NCBI GenBank assembly: GCA_025200525.1
Contig: CM045763.1
Location: 156,246,246-156,310,245, forward strand
Direction of reading: 5' to 3'
DNA: 64,000 bases
Origin: Camellia lanceoleosa
Taxonomy: Eukaryota > Streptophyta > Magnoliopsida > Ericales > Theaceae
Positions 56,816 to 64,000 of the stretch are shown in pieces. Within the stretch, counting starts at the first letter, position 1, and every line of letters starts with the position of its first letter. Below the pieces are notes generated by a model. The model was not told the DNA's origin, did no database searches, and saw only the letters and a list, made by a program, of their open reading frames with translations. The position numbers were made by a program, and so were the translations under genes.

Positions 56816-59800
56816 TGTAGACCGCCCGAACTCTCTCCGTGTGCCCTCCTTTTCAGAGAGGGCGAAAATTGGGTTCTAGCTACTACAGTTCGGACTCCTG
56901 CCACGGTTCTGAATCTAATCTCACAAAGTGCAATGTAAGACTGATAAATCACCAAAGAGTCCAAACCTGGCAATTGTTTTTGGAAAATCCATTTTGAATG
57001 AAAAAGCGCCAAACATAGACTGTTTTGCCAGATTACAGAATCGCCACCTAAATATTTTGTTTTGGGAAATTTAGGAAACCCTGACTCGTGCCTAAGGCCA
57101 CGTGTCCATCATCACCAAAGTTGCCTCAGATTCAGAACTTGGATACGAGAGGGGAAGGTCCTGAAATGAGCACCCCCGCTCGCCCGATCAAAGATCGGCC
57201 CCTACTAGCATTATATGTTGTTTTATAACCACATGTGTTCTTATTTCGGTTATTTAGCTAATTTACTATGTGATGCGCATAGAATACAAGTATAGACTCA
57301 ATCACGAGAATTGGAACAAAACAGTTCATGTTTGTTTTTGAAAATGATTTGAAAGTGCTACTCGCAAGTAGGCTAAAGCGCGGACTTGCCACCCTCAAGT
57401 GGGCTTAAAACATGATTTTGCCACTTCGAAAAGCGGGCTTAAAACGTACATTTATCGCATTGTCCCAATTCAAGAAATCAAGCCTCCACCCACAAGCATC
57501 CATGCAGTTTAGCATTTAAGCAAATAGCCTCATGGCTAACATGCTGAACATGGCAACACTTACACTCATGCAAGGATGCTAAAGCATAAACACTTACAGT
57601 GTACTCCGAGCTAAAACAAAAAGCTAGTTAGAAATATACATGATCCTAACTATACAAGATGCCTAATGCAACACATGCAATAATGCAACTAAATAGGCTC
57701 GGCTATCTAAGATGGCATATGAATGCAACACTTTGATACATGTATTGAAATAGGTATTGAAATACAATGCAGTTTGAATGTTGGGCCGAGCCCGGTGCAA
57801 ACAAGACAAATGAATGATGCACGCATGCAAGCATAAGATATGCTAATTGAAATATGCCCTAAACTAACCATCAAAAGCTGATAAGTAAAAGGGAGAAAGA
57901 AGAGGGGGTTGGAAGACATGCACACACACATGCACCCTTATTACAACATTGTGCCCTCTCGGAGGAGGGTTTGAATAAATAAGAGCTAAACTAAGCTACT
58001 TATTACAAAACAATTTATTAACTATGCTAAGCTAATTAATTATAACACAATTGAATAACTAGCTAAACTAAGCTAATTAGTTACAAACCGAATTAATCAA
58101 TTAGCTAATCTAAGCTAATTAGAATATTACAAAATAAGCTAAGCTAAATTAATTACAGCACATGTAATTAACTACAACTACCTAATGAAGCGATGAAAAT
58201 GGCCTCGGAGACGAGGGAGGCAAGCATGCTCGGTCGCATCCTCCCGGAAATCCACTACCTTGCCTCTAAATGCCTCGGTTTGCACTCTTTTGACTTCTGA
58301 AAATTGTGCCAACCTCCAGATTGCTTCTGTTTGATCCCAGGAACATGCTGATGAACTGGCCGGCTGGCCTGGGTGGCCAGTCGGCTAGGGCATGTGGCCG
58401 GTCGGCCATTGATTCCTGAAATTTCTCCTTTTACTGCAACAGAGAACAAACAGAGGCATGGCAATGTATTTGCAAGGAAATGTGTGTGCAACTACCCTCC
58501 TTATCATATCTCAAGCTCAAAGGAGCGTAGTACTCGGCTTTCAAGCCACCAACCATGCATCTCAATTCATGATGGTCAAAGAGTCAAGCTTGCACAATGT
58601 TAGTGAATGCACACATAAGACTCTAAGTGTCGTCACCCTATCATGCATGATTAAGGGTGACAACGACCAAGAAACGCAACATGATTCATCACTTTGAGTA
58701 TAAAACGTGCCACATTTCTAGTGTTTGGATTAACGTCCGATCCAAACACATGCAATGCAACACACATATGTTATCTTGGCATGTTTTACTTTGCTCGATT
58801 CTTGTTTACACATTTACATTACCAAACCATTTCTTAATTGATTAAGTCCAATGTGAAAGTCCTCTAAGGAGAGGAGGTCAACCAATAGAATGGTTTAGGA
58901 CAGGAGAGGGATTATGCCCTTTGACTAGGAGGAACCCTCAAGAGAGGGTTAAAGCCATTTGGGCACAAACCCTACTTCAAGCTTAAACACAAGCGTAAGG
59001 CCAAATAACCCTCAAATCAAATTGAAAAATAAAGAAATGGTGGAGGTTGCAGCTGCTTTAGTGCTGAGATGGCATGCTAAAGACCTCAAAGCATCCAAAC
59101 ATAACATGTTGAGGGCCAAAAACATGAAAGCTAGTAAAGAACATCACACAAGAGGCATGCAATACTTAGCCTAAATAAACAAACCAACTCTGGGCAGAGC
59201 TCAATCATGCCAAAATAATGGCCTAAACATGCTGAAATGGTAGCCCAAAAGCTTAGACAAACATGCATACAAATTGGCTTTCGAGCAAGGCACAAGGCAC
59301 AACTCCCAAAAGCATTGAAAGAGTAGAACATGCGAGAGTGTGACTACAGTATCTACACTGAAATCATGTGAGAAATGAGTCTAAGGCATACAAACAACTC
59401 AAGAAAAGCATGCTAGAGACTTTGAAGCTCAAAGCTGATCAAGGGCATTTACATTATAGCTATACAAAGCAATCCTCATATGACCTAAACCACTAAAAAC
59501 AGAAAAGCATGCTGGAGTGTAGCCAAAATGAGCTAGAATGATGAGCTAAAGCATCAAGCATACAAGGCTAATTAGCAAGATTACACTACAAGTGTAAGAA
59601 GCATGCATGAGGTGACTCAACCAAGCCAAAATAGAGTTACAACATGCTGAAATAAGGTCAAAAATAGGCCGAGATCAAGTCAAGTGATGGTAGAAAAACA
59701 TGCTCAACAAGTAGGCCAACAAGACATGCAACCAAGAAGCAAAGAAGGGAGGCCATCCCCTCCTACTTTGGACCTCAAAACATGGTTTCTACCACTGAAA

Positions 59801-60236
59801 TTTCTCTAAGTTTCCGTGGTAGAAAGGCCAAATAAAGGGTGCCTCAAGAGCCTTAAGAGATAGCACAAGGCTTAAGCAAATAAGGCACACAAGGGGGGGA
59901 AACACCCCTAACTCCCACAGGGCCTCAAACAACCATTCTTAACACTTAAAAAAAAGAGATTTTTAGTTGAAATCTAGGGCAAAAATAGCATGCAAGGGAG
60001 GCCAAACCAATGTACAAAAACAAAGCATAAAGAGGAAGATTCTCACCCTTGAAGCACAACTTTAAAACAGCAAGGAAACAGCCAACTTCTGAGCCAAAAT
60101 CACTCCAAGGAGCTCCAACAAGGCCTCCAAAAACCTCAAGTCTAAGGCTAAGGTGTTTGACTAGGTGTCTTAGTGCAAATATGTGAAGAAAACACACTTT
60201 CAAGCTCAACATAGCACAATATATATATAGAGAATT
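56816..60236 (-). repeat. LTR C, minus orientation, lacking U3
   Basis: It starts TGTAGACCGCCC and is collinear with the LTRs of element A, with its own GGCC cluster (58345-58412: CTGGCCGGCTGGCC, GTGGCCGGTCGGCC). It ends in TATATATATAGAGAATTC, equivalent to about 85 bp downstream of the TATA box of element A. The TATA box, U3, purine tract and 3' UTR are all missing, and the antisense PMD gene follows at once. Confidence 0.85.
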
Positions 60237-60246
60237 CTAGGCTGGG

Positions 60247-62981
60247 ATGGAGATGGATCACGAGTTCGAGCCTTTACCGTTAGGCATTTGGCCTTTTGAC
60301 CCAGTGACATATGAGCCAGAAGTACATATATCACCCCCCCACGGTGTCCGTCAGTTTAGGAGGTTTGCACGAGGTGCACCAGAGGATCTCCTACTACGCG
60401 AGTCGGGGTCACACTTGTCCTATGGCGCCTCTGAGGTACACACTTCCTCTTTGCTTTCTATAATGTAGATCAAATGTCTTGGATAGCCCACATTGCTCTT
60501 CATCTGATTATCCTAAACACACTTGTACACCACATGCCTTGCTTATTCTGAGCACATTCATACATGGTACTTTTATCAATTCTGAACACATGCATACACT
60601 GTATTTCTATCAATTTTGAACACATGCATACACTGTATTTCTGACACTGCCTTACATTTGTTTATCTTAGACACAAGGAGATTCTCACGCCTTCCGGGGC
60701 TATGGGAACACCATCGCATGAGACTAGTACATGGAGCTACCCGATGCTATTCGCCACATCGTCGATGAGGCTGGTTTTGGTGCATTATGTATGGGACTCT
60801 CGTGCCTCATTGCGAGTCGGCCCCTTCTAGGCGCCTTAGTGGAGAGGTGCTGGGACACCACCGATTCCTTCCATCTCTCTATAACAGGGGAGATGACGAT
60901 GACTCCCTTCAACTTCTCCATTCTCACCGGCATAGGAGTAGGAGGTGATCCGATCCCTTACGACATTGATATGGGCGAGTGGGATGCTATTCAGATCTTT
61001 TTGCTAGGGACTCACCCACCTCTCTCTCGACTAGGGATGGTGCAATATTCATGGTTTGCCGACCACTTCAGGGGGGAGACGCCGATGACACACGAGGAGA
61101 TCGAGCACTACGCCTGGGGGTTACTCATGTTCTTGCTTGGCACCACTCTTTTCGCCGACCGGGCAAACACCATTGGCCTCTACCTCTTGAGTGCACTAGT
61201 GGACCTTTCTCGCGTCCGTCTTTACGACTGGAGTGGCACAAGCTTGGCCACACTGTATGGATATATGAGTTTTTCATCTCGCCGAAGTGGGCATCTGGAG
61301 AGCCTGGGAGGTACATCTTTCCTTTTTGCTTTACAGTCCTACTTTAGATTATCTGTACACCGCACACATTGCACAACACACAATCTGTTTTACATTACTT
61401 GTACACTGCACAAGACATTGCACATCATTCGTTGATTTTTACTTTATCTGTATACTGATTTACATCTGATAAACATACTCATCATTACCCTTTCACATTT
61501 TGTAGTTTTGGGTATATGCCTACTTCCCGAGGCTTGCCCCAAAGCCGGAGGTAGAGATGTCTCACATGGTCCCGTATTCACATAGATACGATGTGAGGTG
61601 CGAGAGGAGGCCCTGAGAGTCTTTCTCATTCTTCTGCCGATATTTTGACACTATAGCCACAACGGAGGTATTTCAAACCTTACAGTTTATCTAAGCCTTG
61701 CTTGATATTGCACTTTCAATAGTAGCTAAAAACCTGTATACCTGTCATTTACAGATAACTTGGCAGCCTTGGGCAGTGCTGCCTAACACGGTTAGAGATC
61801 AATTTGTGGGCACTCGGGAGGCTTCCCGATTCCGGCTCCTGCTCGAGGGTCCGGTCTGTTGGGCATGGTACTTGGGAGAGCGCTTCTTGCTACAGAGCCA
61901 CAGTTTGCCTAAGCAGATAGTCCCAATGCCACCTCCCACCTATATGAGGATCACAGAGAGGTACACTGAGCAGGAGATGATCGACTTCACCAGAGGCTGG
62001 GATCCCGGCTTCTTTAGGCTCGACGACGACTATACTGTCTTCGTCTAGACATATCTCATGCAGCCTCTGGCCAGTGTTCACCGAGGTGAGAGAGACAGAC
62101 CTGTAGCCACGGCAGGAGGAGTGAGAGGATCTAGGGTGACTCAGGCCCATGGTAGAAGAGGTTCCCGGAGGAGACAGAGGGTGGAGTGGCCATACCTGCC
62201 CACTACTATGACATGCCAAGGACGTGCTGGAGAGACTTATCAGATTTTCATCGCTCCTACCCCAGGTGATCACGAGCTCGTCAGAATTCGACGCCCGACC
62301 CCGGTATGTACCATACTTTACATTCTGTACATTCATTTCATTTCAATTTATACGCCGCAAATTACTAATCACCTCAACACTTTTGCCGGCTTCTATAGAG
62401 TACACCGGGCAAGCTCTAGAGCTGTCAGCTTCTCTGATGGGGATGATGCAGACGAGCATAGACCTGCTTAGCATTTACGATATTCCGGTAAGTTCTTTCA
62501 ACCATACACCCCAAAACTCTCTGCAATCTGCTCCACACTAATTTGATGCTTTTAACCATACTGCATTAATACACTGCACTTATATACCGCTTACAGCATT
62601 CATACACTGCATTTAATACCATACTCAGCTTCGCATATCATAACTGATGCATTTGCCAAATTGTTCTTTTCAGGTCCCATTCCAGATGCTACCAATGGGC
62701 GCCTCGGGACCTTCAATGCCTCTCAACAAGAGGGAGAGAGGACCAGGACATCGGCAAGACCGGCAAGCAGAGCTAGACGTACTCACACCGAGAATAGTTC
62801 ACGGGAGCCTGCCCCCGATGATGATGAGTCTGACGAGGAATCAGTGAGTCCACAGTCAGAGTTGTCTTAGGATGGAGAACAGGCTGGAGATGGCTCGGGT
62901 TCAGACTCGGGCAGCAGTGCTGACGGCGGTAGTTCTGGGCCCATGCCGAGGAAGAGGGCGAAAAGGGCTTCCTATTCTTGA
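60247..62981 (+). pseudogene. Plant mobile domain (PMD) gene, second copy, six exons
   Basis: Exons by GT/AG sites and alignment to the first copy: 60247-60435, 60671-61310, 61506-61668, 61755-62303, 62399-62487 and 62674-62981. Exon 1 encodes PLPLGIWPFDPVTYEP and GVRQFRRFARGAPEDLL. Exon 2 carries the domain core WDTTDSFHLSITGEMTMTPF and LTGIGVGGDPIPYDIDMGEW. Exon 4 carries ITWQPWA and LLEGPVCWAWYLGERFLL. Exon 6 is acidic and serine-rich with a final RKRAKRAS. In-frame stops lie near 60711 and 60721 (exon 2 start), in exon 3 (61615), in exon 4 (62046) and in exon 6 (62868), and the intron-4 acceptor AG is mutated. It preserves more of the domain than the first copy, and the two differ at many residues. 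Confidence 0.82.
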
Positions 62982-63750
62982 GGCAACTGGCGCTGATTCA
63001 GATGCTTTCTTCTTTTAGTTTTCTCTTTTTGCTAGTAGTATTAGTACATTGTAAGCCTTAAGCAGTTTCATTTTCTTTAAAACTTATACTCTTTTGCAAA
63101 AAAGAAACCATGATGGAATGAAAACAGCTTTCGTTTAAAAAGTGTTACATTTTGCATTCAAAGCATCGCATAACATCGCACAACATGAAAATGAGATTGA
63201 ACTTTGTTTGAAAATTGCATATTCAAATTGCATTGTCTTAATCAGGTGGTGAACCGACCGACAACTGAAAGAACAAAACAACTCGACAAACAAAACTAGG
63301 ACTTGACATGCTACTCAAATGTGAATACAACTTGATAAGCAAGACAAGAACTTAATAATCAACACAAATACAACTCAATAAACAAAATTGCAACAACTCG
63401 ATAAACAAATTGAAACAACACAGGTACGACTTCGCAAAATCGTCACAAAAATGCATCCAAAGTGAAACAAGACACAAGTTCTCAACACTTCCAATACATA
63501 GGCAACTTAGAGAGCAAAATGAGAGGCCATCGGCCAAAGTAAGAGGCCACCGGCCACCATAGAGGGCCATCGGCCACCATCACTAGCCGATCGGCTATAA
63601 AAATGGTCGATCGGCCATCAAACATGGCCGGTCGGCCAGTAATGCAAAAAGTCTCCAGATTGTTGCCACCTGTCTTCCACTCAACACCTTATTATCTACA
63701 AAAGCTCCAGCTTCGTAGTTTCTACATTTTAACACTGTTTTTTTCCCAAA
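62982..63750. other. Spacer between the two antisense genes, second copy
   Basis: It parallels 22262-22967: PMD 3' UTR beginning GGCAACTGGCGCTGATT, an A/C-rich stretch with CAACTCGATAAACAA repeats (63280-63430), and the GGCC cluster. No gene is seen. Confidence 0.6.
63518..63640. promoter_or_regulatory. GGCC-motif cluster upstream of the second DUF7745-like gene
   Basis: Nine or so motifs occur in 120 bp: GAGGCCATCGGCCAAAG, CACCGGCCACC, GCCGATCGGC and ATGGCCGGTCGGCCAG. A TATA-like CTATAAAAATG lies inside at 63595. The start codon of the next gene is 110 bp downstream. Confidence 0.5.
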
Positions 63751-64000
63751 TGGAAGCCTTTCTTGCCGAAAAACTCTCTGACTAGCTTGCAGCTTTGGAT
63801 GGCTCGAAAAAGTTAAATTTCTGGGCTTTCGGAATAAATGCACTACTCACGTTGAGCCGCACTCCGCTGCGTTTTCCATTCCTCCATGCCGCGGCTAGGT
63901 GTTGGAATCCGATAACTCATGTTTTTAGCTTTGGCGGACAAGAGATATGTCCCATTTTTGAAGATTTCCAAGCTTTGATGGAATCCCGACGCGATGAAGA
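63751..64000 (+). pseudogene. DUF7745-like gene, second copy, cut by window end
   Basis: It starts MEAFLAEKLSD in the same position as the first copy, with a stop at the 12th codon, then continues in frame: LNFWAFGINALLTLSR, AARCWNPITHVFSFGGQEIC and FQALMESRRDE. It retains the CWNP segment lost by a six-base deletion in the first copy. The FW/CW-NP ... F.F...EICP signature is the reason for suggesting the PMD-like/DUF7745 group. The remainder is outside the window. Confidence 0.55.

Noticed and set aside
60731..61435. A 234-codon intronless PMD gene
   Set aside because: The last 40 codons run through intron 2 (GTACATC donor at 61311), and alignment with the first copy shows the exon border; the frame starts at an internal Met just after two stops.
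61890..62336. Minus-strand 148-codon frame
   Set aside because: It overlaps PMD exon 4 in antisense, and its equivalent in the other copy is not conserved as protein.
1..64000. tRNA or rRNA genes
   Set aside because: The only tRNA-like sequences are the primer binding sites, which match just the 3' 20-26 nt of a tRNA; no cloverleaf or rRNA sequence was recognised by eye.

Overview
The window is plant nuclear DNA, most likely from a eudicot with a large, repeat-rich genome. The evidence is Ty3/gypsy retrotransposons of the Tat/Ogre type with very long LTRs, spliced plant mobile domain (PMD) genes, MITEs, and one intron-containing host gene. The species cannot be named from the sequence.

About 80% of the window is one retrotransposon family in several copies and orientations. 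Its LTRs are 3.8-4.8 kb and start TGTAGACACCCC in the sense orientation. A purine tract (AAAGAGGGGCAAC) lies just upstream of each 3' LTR. A primer binding site complementary to a tRNA 3' end lies just after each 5' LTR. Layout: (i) 1-29360 is a rearranged cluster. It holds a plus-strand 3' end with LTR (1-6569), a solo LTR of another family inserted in gag (6612-9949), a minus-strand 5' LTR with primer site and broken gag (to 15463), a second minus-strand LTR piece, a 3' UTR with tandem repeats, two genes antisense to pol (19463-24096), an integrase pseudogene (24481-25488), a second copy of U3 plus 3' UTR, and a plus-strand gag/LTR remnant ending at 29360. (ii) 29361-32353 and 47836-56815 are AT-rich host DNA with MITEs and old LTR debris. 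They carry the last four exons of a UXT-like prefoldin gene (plus strand). (iii) 32354-47830 is a complete 15,477-bp minus-strand element with both LTRs and a 5-bp target duplication (ATGGG), lying in an intron of that gene. (iv) 56816-64000 is a truncated minus-strand LTR joined directly to a second copy of the antisense gene pair, which runs off the end of the window.

The retrotransposon carries gag-pol on one strand and, between integrase and the 3' LTR, two multi-exon genes on the other strand. One is a six-exon gene with a plant mobile domain and an acidic tail ending in a basic cluster. The other is a two-exon gene resembling the PMD-related DUF7745 family. Every copy here has stop codons. 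Clusters of a GGCCGACCGGCC-like self-complementary motif lie upstream of the LTR promoter, the PMD gene and the DUF7745-like gene, which suggests a shared cis-element. The 3' UTR of each copy holds a different tandem array built of short dyads.

The only host gene recognised is the UXT-like prefoldin subunit. Its 5' exons were not found between 29.4 and 31.9 kb; they are upstream of the retrotransposon cluster or lost.
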